NCBI GenBank assembly: GCA_945897395.1
Contig: CAMDFE010000135.1
Span: 1 to 5,136, forward strand
Source: Chryseobacterium gleum
Lineage (GTDB): Bacteria; Bacteroidota; Bacteroidia; Flavobacteriales_D; Sanyastnellaceae
DNA length: 5,136 nucleotides
Reading direction: 5' to 3'
Shown here: positions 1 to 5,136 of the stretch, piece after piece
Numbering within the stretch: the first letter of the stretch is position 1
Layout of the letters: the number at the start of each line of letters is the position of its first letter
Position numbers and translations under genes: made by a program
Notes under the pieces: model-generated
Databases searched by the model: none
What the model was told of the DNA's origin: nothing
What the model saw: only the letters and a program-made list of their open reading frames with translations

Positions 1-1
1 C

Positions 2-88
2 ACCAATTCAGATGGAAAATGGGAGCCAGGTGCTGGCGAGTCTGTTGTAGATATGGGCTTACGCGGAATGATTCCGAGTTGGAATTAA
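2..88 (+). CDS. C-terminal fragment of an unidentified protein (5' end outside the window)
   Basis: Reading from base 2 gives an open frame of 28 codons that enters from the left edge and stops at TAA (86-88). The visible tail begins TNSDGKWEPGAGES and ends RGMIPSWN. The codons and residue mix look like a genuine protein: glycine- and tryptophan-containing, hydrophilic, with no low-complexity run. I do not recognise the family, and a tail this short cannot be assigned. It points toward the minus-strand YwaF-like gene, and the two stop codons overlap in the tetramer TTAA (85-88), so there is no room for a conventional terminator between them. That snug fit supports its being a real gene end. 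It could still be a chance frame, because a run of 28 codons without a stop is not rare. Confidence 0.55.
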   Translation, partial: TNSDGKWEPGAGESVVDMGLRGMIPSWN

Positions 89-762
89 TTTGAATTCTGC
101 TTCTTCCGAAACGGCAACAACACCAAGAAAAACAACAACGCTCCTAAACATTCGAGCGTGATTAAGTAATACGGATAAGGACCGAAGAAATCCATGGCGC
201 TGCCGCCCTCGGGCTTGTGCATGAGATATCCGTAATTGCTGCCAATAATTTTATTGACTGAAAAGGCTAGCGCGAAATAAACCTGTGAAGCAAGAACCAC
301 ACGCAGCCAAGATCCTTTTTCCGGATACAATTTCATTCCGAAAACTAAAAAGGATGTAGCTATAATTAATCCCGCATGTCCAATGAAAAATGAGACGTAA
401 GGCACTTCCGGAAATACACCCATGAAGTCTGGAGTGATGAGTCCATTCATCGTCCCTGTCATAACCCAGCACCACGCAATTTCAGCCATGCCTCTGCGCT
501 TAAGTAATAAAGCCAATGCGGTTAAGATATTCGCGAGGTTGCAAAGCTCTAAAGGCAAGTCGTGACGAACTTCCCACAGGCCTGTTTGATAACGATAAGT
601 TTGATAAATAACCATATTCGCCAACAACAATACCCCAAAAAACCAGCGCAGTATTTCGCGCGCTTGGACGTTTTTCCTTCCAACCCAAATAAAAAAAAGT
701 GAGAGGAAAATCGTTAAGCCAATAATGAAAAAATGCTCGTTGGTGAACAGTTGAAATTTCAT
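85..762 (-). CDS. YwaF/TIGR02206-family integral membrane protein
   Basis: This 225-residue polytopic inner-membrane protein starts at ATG 762-760. Seven hydrophobic segments can be seen, at about residues 11-27, 36-54, 69-87, 92-109, 122-143, 151-170 and 196-217, with a basic C-terminal tail (FRKKQ). Family landmarks known from YwaF/TIGR02206 proteins are present: the LPLELCNLA stretch (69-77), a TPD after helix 4 (110-112), a GH pair in helix 5 (128-129), the NYGYLMHKPEG loop (176-186), and FFGPYPYY before the last helix (192-199). The length is normal for the family. The biochemical role of these bacterial proteins is not established; they are distantly grouped with eukaryotic TMEM164. The start codon overlaps the rsgA stop as ATGA (759-762), which implies one transcript and translational coupling with rsgA. 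The 3' end overlaps the convergent gene at 2-88 by four bases. The family call is made from remembered motif patterns. Confidence 0.83.
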   Translation of the reverse strand: MKFQLFTNEHFFIIGLTIFLSLFFIWVGRKNVQAREILRWFFGVLLLANMVIYQTYRYQTGLWEVRHDLPLELCNLANILTALALLLKRRGMAEIAWCWVMTGTMNGLITPDFMGVFPEVPYVSFFIGHAGLIIATSFLVFGMKLYPEKGSWLRVVLASQVYFALAFSVNKIIGSNYGYLMHKPEGGSAMDFFGPYPYYLITLECLGALLFFLVLLPFRKKQNSN

Positions 763-1685
763 GAAGATCGGTATTTTTCGGTTTCGCTTTCTAACATAGA
801 TCTGTAACTCATGTAGCGCGATTCTGCAATCTCTGCTTCACTCAATGCCTCTAACACAGCGCACTTGGGCTCGTTAACGTGCTTGCAATTATTGAACTTG
901 CAGGCAGGTAATAATTCTAAAAATTCAGGGAAATAATTCCCCAATAATTCCTCTTCGAAATTCACTAAGCCAAATCCTTTGATACCCGGAGTGTCAATTA
1001 AAAACGACGTGTCACTCAATGGAAATATTTCAGCAAACGTTGTCGTATGCTGTCCTTTCCCGCTCCAGTCGCTTATATCACCAATGCGAATGTCTTCGTT
1101 GTTGGAAATCTTTCCAACCAAAGATGATTTGCCAACACCGCTGTGTCCCGAAAATAAAAACGTTCCGGTCTCAATGAGCTCTTTCAATTCTTTCAGTCCT
1201 TGTCCGGTTTCAATACTCGTAAACAACAACTCGTATCCAATGCCTTTGTAGATGGAAGCCAAGTCAATCGCTTTCTCTTTTTCTTCGTCTGTGTATATAT
1301 CCCACTTGTGAAAAATCAAGGTAACGGGAATGCGGTAGGCTTCTGCGGTGACTAAAAAACGATCGATAAATCCGGGCGTGGTTTGCGGACGATCAATTGT
1401 CACAAGCAAGAAAGCACGTGTAATATTCGCCGCAATTATTTGTGCTTCTTTCGAAAGGTTTACCGATTTAAGAATGATGTAATTGGTGCGGTCGTGAATG
1501 CGGTTAATACTTCCATTGCCGGCGCTGTCCATTTCAACATCTACATAATCTCCTGCAGCAATAGGGTTAGTGGTGCGAAGTCCTTGCAGTCTAATTTTTC
1601 CGCGCAGCGAACACACCACAATCTTACCGTCGATTAAAACGTCGTAAGATTTTCCTGTTGTTTTAAAAACCAATCCTTTTTTCAC
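759..1685 (-). CDS. rsgA: Ribosome small subunit-dependent GTPase A (RsgA/YjeQ)
   Basis: RsgA is a cytoplasmic GTPase that acts in late 30S subunit maturation, checking the decoding centre and releasing in a GTP-dependent way. The 308 residues show the expected order. An N-terminal OB fold (about 1-75) opens MKKGLVFKTTGKSYDV. The circularly permuted GTPase domain then runs G4 (HKWD, 126-129), G5 (around TS, 156-157), G1 (GHSGVGKS, 180-187), G2 (HTTT, 213-216) and G3 (DTPG, 231-234). A C-terminal zinc site follows, with C262, C267, H269 and C275 in the same C-x4-C-x-H-x5-C spacing as E. coli RsgA. Length is standard. The start is GTG at 1685-1683: no in-frame ATG lies just upstream, and the next ATG (residue 52) would delete most of the OB fold. 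An AGAAAGG sits about 14 nt upstream. The gene is first in an operon with the YwaF-like gene. The G4 asparagine is replaced by histidine. Confidence 0.97.
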   Translation of the reverse strand: MKKGLVFKTTGKSYDVLIDGKIVVCSLRGKIRLQGLRTTNPIAAGDYVDVEMDSAGNGSINRIHDRTNYIILKSVNLSKEAQIIAANITRAFLLVTIDRPQTTPGFIDRFLVTAEAYRIPVTLIFHKWDIYTDEEKEKAIDLASIYKGIGYELLFTSIETGQGLKELKELIETGTFLFSGHSGVGKSSLVGKISNNEDIRIGDISDWSGKGQHTTTFAEIFPLSDTSFLIDTPGIKGFGLVNFEEELLGNYFPEFLELLPACKFNNCKHVNEPKCAVLEALSEAEIAESRYMSYRSMLESETEKYRSS

Positions 1686-1714
1686 TTGTCTAAGGTAATA
1701 CCTTTCTATATTTG
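1686..1714 (+). promoter_or_regulatory. Bacteroidota-type promoter for the riboswitch and receptor transcript
   Basis: TTG at 1686-1688 and TATATTTG at 1707-1714 match the known Bacteroidota sigma-factor consensus: a -33 TTG/TTTG, a 17-23 nt spacer and a -7 TAnnTTTG. The spacer here is 18 nt. Transcription would begin a few bases after 1714, around 1717-1721, exactly where the TPP aptamer begins, which supports both calls. The -33 element abuts the GTG start codon of the divergent rsgA gene (1683-1685), so the two genes share a very compact control region. No matching TAnnTTTG was found on the minus strand between 1690 and 1770 that could serve rsgA. Confidence 0.72.
1692..1704. promoter_or_regulatory. 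13-bp perfect inverted repeat within the promoter spacer (candidate operator)
   Basis: AAGGTA-A-TACCTT is a perfect 6-1-6 inverted repeat lying wholly between the -33 TTG and the -7 TATATTTG of the receptor promoter. In that position a bound dimeric protein would block RNA polymerase. On the other strand it falls in the rsgA leader, 7-19 nt before the GTG start, where it could form a 5-bp stem with a 3-nt loop that includes the AAGG. The palindrome is seen directly; a regulatory role is inference, and a chance occurrence cannot be excluded. Confidence 0.35.
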
Positions 1715-1718
1715 ACCC

Positions 1719-1822
1719 GTTCTCATAGGGGTGCCATTCGAAAAAAATGGCTGAGATTAAACCCTTCTTGTTTCAGAACAAGAGGAACCTGGGCGGGTAA
1801 TGCCGCCAAGGAAAAGATGAAC
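1719..1822 (+). ncRNA. TPP riboswitch (THI element) aptamer
   Basis: The leader carries the conserved TPP aptamer blocks in order. GGGGTGCC (1728-1735) is followed by GGCTGAGA (1749-1756), ACCC (1761-1764), GAACCTG (1785-1791) and GGGTAATGCC (1795-1804), ending in AAGGAA (1808-1813). Pairings fit the known fold: P2 GGGT (1729-1732) with ACCC (1761-1764); P3 GCCATT (1733-1738) with AATGGC (1746-1751); P4 CCT (1788-1790) with AGG (1809-1811); P5 GCGG (1793-1796) with CCGC (1803-1806), closing the GTAATG loop. The TGAGA block that binds the pyrimidine ring is intact. P1 is weak, perhaps TCAT (1723-1726) with ATGA (1817-1820). An extra hairpin, CTTGTT/AACAAG (1767-1782), sits between P2 and P4. 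In this family TPP binding normally lowers expression of the downstream gene, here the TonB-dependent receptor. Confidence 0.95.
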
Positions 1823-1824
1823 AA

Positions 1825-1864
1825 CGTGCACCATAACCCCTGTCGTGCGCGCAAATTAGAAGAC
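1825..1864 (+). promoter_or_regulatory. Likely riboswitch expression platform (hairpin with anti-P2 loop, before the start codon)
   Basis: After the aptamer, CGTGCAC (1825-1831) can pair with GTGCGCG (1845-1851), giving seven pairs including one T-G, with a 13-nt loop. The loop contains ACCCCT (1836-1841), which is exactly complementary to AGGGGT (1727-1732), the strand that forms the 5' half of P2. No T-run follows the hairpin, so it is not an intrinsic terminator. With the start codon 14 nt away, control of translation initiation or of Rho access is more likely. The pairings are seen by eye; the mechanism is inferred and no folding energy was computed. Confidence 0.4.
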
Positions 1865-4168
1865 ATGTTAAAGAAAATTATTTTTATTAGTGTTGCGCTT
1901 TTTGTTGTGTCAATTGCATTTGCACAAGAAAAAAAGGACACGACAATTGTTCCAACTTTTATTTTAGATCCTATCAGTATTCGCGATGTGTGGTCGGCGA
2001 ATAGCACCGCTCCATATGCGTTGACGAATATTCTTCCGAAGGATATTGAAAAAATAAATACAGGAGTGGATCTTCCATTCTTGTTGCGATTCACACCGTC
2101 GTTAACTGTTACTTCCGATGCAGGAAATGGAATTGGATACACAGGCCTTTGGATACGCGGAAGTGACCCCACACGCGTAAATGTTTCCATCAATGGCGTC
2201 CCACTCAACGACCCTGAAAGTCAGCAAGTTTTTTGGGTGAATACTCCCGACTTGGCGTCTTCAACTTCCAACATTCAAATTCAACGCGGAATAGGTACTT
2301 CTTCGAACGGAACAGGATCTTTCGGCGGAAGCATTCACTTAGATACTGACACAGATTTAGAACGAGACTTCGTCCGGTTGAATACCGGCGGAGGTTCATT
2401 CGGAAGTAATAAACTTATGATTGAAATAGGAAGTAGAAGGAGCCCCAAGTTCGAATACAACCTCCGTGCAAGCAGCATTCAATCGAATGGGTACATCGAT
2501 CGTGCAGAGACCCGTTTGTTTTCTTATTTCACAAAAGGAAAATGGAGATTGTCTCAAGAAGAAAATCGCAAAAGTGAATTGACGGTTTTTGTTTTTGGTG
2601 GAAAGGAAAATACCTATCAAGCATGGAACGGAACGCCTTATGAAAAACTTTTTGGAACCACTTCGGACATTCTGGCTTTTGCAGGAAGGAATGAAGCGTC
2701 GCAAGTGGATATTGATAATTTATTGAATTCTGGGCGAACATACAATTCGTATTTGTATGAAAATGAAATAGACAATTACGCCCAAGACCATGCGCAAGCA
2801 CATTATTTTTCATCGAAGAAAAAGAATGGTTTAGTGCATGAATTTCGCGCGGCAGCGCACTTTACACACGGTCAAGGATATTTCGAACAATACAAGACAG
2901 ATCAAGATTTAGCGAACTACAACTTACTTCCACAGATTGTAAATGGCGACACCATTACCACCACGAATTTGGTGCGACGACGTTGGTTGAACAATAATTT
3001 TTATGGCGTGACCGCTTCGTATGCGTTGAAGAAAAACAATTTTACAAGTACAACAGGTTTTGGAGCGAATCACTACAGCGGACAACATTACGGAAGGGTT
3101 ATAGCAACCGGAAATCCGCTGATCTTTGTCGTCGATCATGAGTATTACTATGGACAGTCAGATAAGTATGACGCAAATGCCTTTTCGAAAATAGAGTGGG
3201 CGATTATTCCGAAAAAAATTATGGTGAATGCAGATGTGCAAGCGCGCTATGTTACCTACAACACAAAAGGTATAGACAACGATCAGAGACCGTATGATGT
3301 TAATACGAACAGTAAATTTTTCAATCCGAAAGTGGGTGTGCGTTATTTCATGAATAAATCTATTTCGCTATATGGTTCTGTTGCTCAATCAGGAAAAGAA
3401 CCGAATCGAAACGATTTTGTTGACGCGCCTTTTGGTGTAACTCCAAAGAATGAATACATGACCGATTACGAAGCTGGCCTTCATTTCGAGAACGATAAAT
3501 TGTTTCAATTCGATGTGAATGTCTACTCCATGAATTACAGCAATCAGTTGGTGCTTACTGGCGCGTTGAATGACGTAGGTGCTCCTCTGAGAACCAATGT
3601 GGCAGCGTCTTATAGAAGAGGCGTTGAATTGAGCTCTTCAGCTTACTTCAATCAACAACGTTTAAAGGTGAATGGAAATATTACGTTGAGCGAGAATAAA
3701 ATCATCGATTTCCAAGAGCGCATTTTCAACTACGATAGTTATGTGGAAGAAGTTATTTCCAGAGGGAAAACAGACATAGCGTTTAGTCCGAATATTATTG
3801 CAGGATTGTCTGCAGAGTATCAGGTGTTTCCTCACGGATGGCGAGTTTCAATGAAACCGGTTCGCAAGCAATTGTATCTCTTGTTCAATGAGAAGTTTGT
3901 TGGTAAACAGCATCTCGATAACACAGGAAGTAACACAGCAGTTATTACAGCTTTTGCTGTAAGTGATTTTGGAATTCAATGGGACTCGAAATACGGAAGT
4001 AAACCTTCGGTGAAGATTACCTTTTGGGCGAATAATATTTTCAATAGAATGTATTCCAGCAATGGATACGCTTATTCGTACATCTATGGTGAAACAGTGA
4101 CAGAACGTTTTTATTATCCGCAAGCGGGAAGAAACTACATGTTAAATTTCTCGTTCGAAATAAATTAA
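1865..4168 (+). CDS. TonB-dependent outer-membrane receptor, predicted thiamine (or thiamine precursor) transporter
   Basis: The protein has 767 residues from ATG 1865. A classic signal peptide covers residues 1-20 (two lysines, hydrophobic core, cleavage after AFA before QEKKD). A TonB-box-like segment lies near 33-39, a plug domain at about 45-160 (including WIRGSDPTRVNVSINGVPLN, FWVNTPDL and IQRGIGTSSNGTGSFGGSI), and a 22-strand-type barrel fills the rest, ending NYMLNFSFEIN. It lacks the N-terminal carboxypeptidase-D-like repeat of SusC proteins and has no SusD neighbour. The frame is open back to TTG 1712, but those 51 codons are the TPP riboswitch and give no sensible protein. Fold alone would suggest any TonB-driven substrate; thiamine is inferred from the riboswitch, as for the Bacteroides thetaiotaomicron thiamine receptor BT2390. 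No PnuT or thi gene is adjacent. It ends in a TTAA overlap with the convergent phosphoribosyltransferase gene. Confidence 0.93.
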   Translation: MLKKIIFISVALFVVSIAFAQEKKDTTIVPTFILDPISIRDVWSANSTAPYALTNILPKDIEKINTGVDLPFLLRFTPSLTVTSDAGNGIGYTGLWIRGSDPTRVNVSINGVPLNDPESQQVFWVNTPDLASSTSNIQIQRGIGTSSNGTGSFGGSIHLDTDTDLERDFVRLNTGGGSFGSNKLMIEIGSRRSPKFEYNLRASSIQSNGYIDRAETRLFSYFTKGKWRLSQEENRKSELTVFVFGGKENTYQAWNGTPYEKLFGTTSDILAFAGRNEASQVDIDNLLNSGRTYNSYLYENEIDNYAQDHAQAHYFSSKKKNGLVHEFRAAAHFTHGQGYFEQYKTDQDLANYNLLPQIVNGDTITTTNLVRRRWLNNNFYGVTASYALKKNNFTSTTGFGANHYSGQHYGRVIATGNPLIFVVDHEYYYGQSDKYDANAFSKIEWAIIPKKIMVNADVQARYVTYNTKGIDNDQRPYDVNTNSKFFNPKVGVRYFMNKSISLYGSVAQSGKEPNRNDFVDAPFGVTPKNEYMTDYEAGLHFENDKLFQFDVNVYSMNYSNQLVLTGALNDVGAPLRTNVAASYRRGVELSSSAYFNQQRLKVNGNITLSENKIIDFQERIFNYDSYVEEVISRGKTDIAFSPNIIAGLSAEYQVFPHGWRVSMKPVRKQLYLLFNEKFVGKQHLDNTGSNTAVITAFAVSDFGIQWDSKYGSKPSVKITFWANNIFNRMYSSNGYAYSYIYGETVTERFYYPQAGRNYMLNFSFEIN

Positions 4169-4659
4169 AGAATCGTTACAGAAGAATTTTCCCCATTCAT
4201 ATTTACGGTCACATGTTCTTTCAAAGTCGTCGATAATTTCACTCCAACAAAATCGGCTTTGATTGGAAATCTACGGTGCTTTCTTTCCACCAAAACCGCT
4301 GTGGTTAATCTGTGAATTTCTTTAGCGACTAGGAAAGAAGCGGCATGCATGAGTGTTTGTCCTGAGTTGAACACATCGTCGATAAGTACAACACATTTAT
4401 TCTTTAGTGAAATAGAATTGGAAAGTTGAACTGTTCCGATTGGATTTTCTTTCGAAAGTTGAATGCTGCTGAGTTCGCATGGAATGGTAACAATTTCTTT
4501 CACCAGTTCAAAGAGTCTTTTGGCAACTGCAGCTCCGTTATCTTCAATACCAATGAAAACAATGTTTTTTTCGTTGTAATGACGCTCAGCTATTTCATAA
4601 GCCATGCGGATGAGCTTTTGCTCAATTTCTTCTGCGGTGAGTAATTCGGAATTCTGCAT
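4165..4659 (-). CDS. PyrR-like phosphoribosyltransferase family protein
   Basis: This 164-residue cytoplasmic type I phosphoribosyltransferase fold starts at ATG 4659-4657; a TTG two codons upstream (4665) is less likely. The PRPP-binding motif VVLIDDVFNSGQT (90-102) has the two acidic residues D94 and D95 and the glycine-bearing loop. The segment KADFVGVKLSTTLKEHV (134-150) resembles the C-terminal ADYVG...PTS..E.V block of PyrR. The pyrophosphate-loop position reads GIEDNG (37-42), not the TRG form of PyrR. It is a little shorter than PyrR (about 180). Proteins like this are common in Bacteroidota as PyrR paralogues of unproven substrate, so uracil phosphoribosyltransferase activity or pyr attenuation should not be assumed. 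It is convergent with the receptor gene and divergent from the SPFH gene, so it is probably monocistronic. Confidence 0.85.
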   Translation of the reverse strand: MQNSELLTAEEIEQKLIRMAYEIAERHYNEKNIVFIGIEDNGAAVAKRLFELVKEIVTIPCELSSIQLSKENPIGTVQLSNSISLKNKCVVLIDDVFNSGQTLMHAASFLVAKEIHRLTTAVLVERKHRRFPIKADFVGVKLSTTLKEHVTVNMNGENSSVTIL

Positions 4660-4662
4660 GCT

Positions 4663-4670
4663 CAAAATTA
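4663..4670 (-). promoter_or_regulatory. Possible -7 element (TAATTTTG) for the phosphoribosyltransferase gene
   Basis: On the minus strand, 4670-4663 reads TAATTTTG, a perfect TAnnTTTG. It lies only three bases before the ATG at 4659. No convincing -33 TTG was seen at the right distance upstream. If used, the transcript would begin at or next to the start codon and be essentially leaderless. An eight-base match with four free or common T positions can arise by chance in AT-rich DNA. Confidence 0.3.
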
Positions 4671-4722
4671 CACTTTTTTAGGGTGAAATGAATCTAATCT
4701 GATTTTTATGGAAGGGATGAGA

Positions 4723-4730
4723 TACATTCG
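4723..4730 (+). promoter_or_regulatory. Weak -7-like element (TACATTCG) before the SPFH gene
   Basis: TACATTCG differs from TAnnTTTG at one position and lies 14 nt before the SPFH start codon. Upstream there is only a T-rich run (4703-4707) and no clear TTG. The A-rich stretch GTAAAAAATACG (4730-4741) directly before the ATG is typical of Bacteroidota translation starts. The 85-nt gap between the two divergent genes (4660-4744) must hold promoters for both, and this is the best + strand candidate seen. Confidence 0.25.
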
Positions 4731-4744
4731 TAAAAAATACGATT

Positions 4745-5136
4745 ATGTCTGGTTACATTTTATTAGCATTTACTGCATTGCTTGTTTTTTCAGGTCTGAA
4801 AACAGTGCAGCAGGGAAACGTTGCAGTAGTTACGGTTTTCGGGAAATATAGAAGAGTAATTCGTCCGGGATTGAATTTATTGATTCCATTTATTGAGACA
4901 ATCTTCAAGCGCATTTCAACACAAAATCGTTCGGTAGAATTGGAGTTTCAGGCGGTTACTATTGACCAAGCAAATGTGTACTTTAAGAGTATGTTGTTGT
5001 TTTCAGTGCAGAGCGACAATGAAGATTGTGTAAAGAATGTGGCCTTCAAGTTTATAGATGAAAAGAGCTTGATGCAAGCGCTTATTCGCACTATTGAAGG
5101 GAATATTCGGGCATTTGTAGCAACAAAAAGGCAAGC
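4745..5136 (+). CDS. SPFH/Band 7 (stomatin/prohibitin-like) membrane protein, N-terminal part
   Basis: From ATG 4745 the frame is open through the right edge for 130 codons plus two bases. It begins with a short hydrophobic anchor (residues about 3-18, GYILLAFTALLVFSGL). The SPFH hallmark follows: VQQGNVAVVTVFGKYRRV, then RPGLNLLIPFIE (about 41-52), where these proteins place the conserved PGL..P.P turn. Next comes a beta-rich part with QAVTIDQANVYFK and a helical region ending in IEGNIRAFVATKRQA, matching the family's conserved helix of the SPFH core. Family members form membrane-associated oligomers and often organise membrane microdomains or modulate proteases; the exact role here is unknown. 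The C-terminal half, usually a coiled coil, lies beyond the window. The start is supported by the A-rich leader and the immediate membrane anchor. HflC/HflK-type relatives are a less likely alternative. Confidence 0.9.
   Translation, partial: MSGYILLAFTALLVFSGLKTVQQGNVAVVTVFGKYRRVIRPGLNLLIPFIETIFKRISTQNRSVELEFQAVTIDQANVYFKSMLLFSVQSDNEDCVKNVAFKFIDEKSLMQALIRTIEGNIRAFVATKRQ

Noticed and set aside
1690..1770. A minus-strand promoter for rsgA within the riboswitch region
   Set aside because: No CAAAnnTA (the complement of TAnnTTTG) occurs there. The rsgA promoter could not be located.
1712..1864. N-terminal 51-codon extension of the receptor from TTG 1712
   Set aside because: It coincides with the TPP aptamer and the promoter -7 box and precedes a perfect signal peptide at ATG 1865.
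1825..1864. Intrinsic terminator in the riboswitch leader
   Set aside because: The hairpin at 1825-1851 is followed by CAAATTAGAAG, with no run of T, so it does not have the form of a Rho-independent terminator.
1723..2208. Long minus-strand open frame opposite the start of the receptor gene
   Set aside because: It is antisense to the riboswitch and to the signal peptide and plug region, and its product has no recognisable domain. It is a shadow of the real gene.
1865..4168. SusC-type polysaccharide-utilisation receptor
   Set aside because: There is no N-terminal carboxypeptidase-D-like repeat, the protein is about 250 residues shorter than a typical SusC, and no SusD gene follows.
1..5136. 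Mobile elements, CRISPR arrays, tRNA or rRNA genes
   Set aside because: No transposase-like protein, direct-repeat series, terminal inverted repeats or RNA-gene signatures were seen. The repeats found are short local hairpins and one 13-bp palindrome.

Overview
The window is chromosomal DNA from a member of the Bacteroidota, probably a Flavobacteriia-like lineage. The evidence is moderately low GC, A-rich leaders in place of strong Shine-Dalgarno sequences, good matches to the Bacteroidota promoter (TTG, about 18 nt, TAnnTTTG), a TonB-dependent receptor of a type common in that phylum, and a PyrR-like phosphoribosyltransferase of a form typical of it. The lineage call is inferred from sequence feel, not from a database search. 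There is no sign of mobile DNA, CRISPR, rRNA or tRNA.

Layout. (1) Bases 2-88 hold the last 28 codons of an unidentified + strand gene. (2) Bases 85-1685 hold a two-gene minus-strand operon: rsgA (ribosome-maturation GTPase, GTG start) followed, with an ATGA stop/start overlap, by a YwaF/TIGR02206-type seven-helix membrane protein. (3) Bases 1686-1864 are a compact divergent regulatory region. It holds a Bacteroidota-type promoter with a 13-bp palindrome in its spacer, then a thiamine pyrophosphate (TPP) riboswitch and its likely expression platform. (4) Bases 1865-4168 encode a TonB-dependent outer-membrane receptor. The open frame runs back to a TTG at 1712, but those 51 extra codons are the riboswitch. 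The real start is the ATG at 1865, directly followed by a clean signal peptide. (5) Bases 4165-4659, minus strand, encode a small PyrR-like phosphoribosyltransferase, convergent with the receptor gene. (6) From 4745 to the window edge is the start of an SPFH/Band 7 membrane protein on the + strand.

Function. The most informative element is the TPP riboswitch directly in front of a lone TonB-dependent receptor. It predicts that the receptor takes up thiamine, a phosphorylated form or a precursor across the outer membrane, and is switched off when intracellular TPP is high. This matches the described TPP-riboswitch-controlled thiamine receptors of Bacteroides. No inner-membrane thiamine transporter (PnuT) or thi gene is adjacent here. 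The other genes are housekeeping or of general function and need not be linked to thiamine. I see no wholly new system. The points most worth a second look are the riboswitch architecture (an additional hairpin between P2 and P4, and a possible anti-P2 sequence), the palindrome inside the promoter, the HKWD G4 motif of RsgA, and two convergent gene pairs that each share a TTAA stop-codon overlap.
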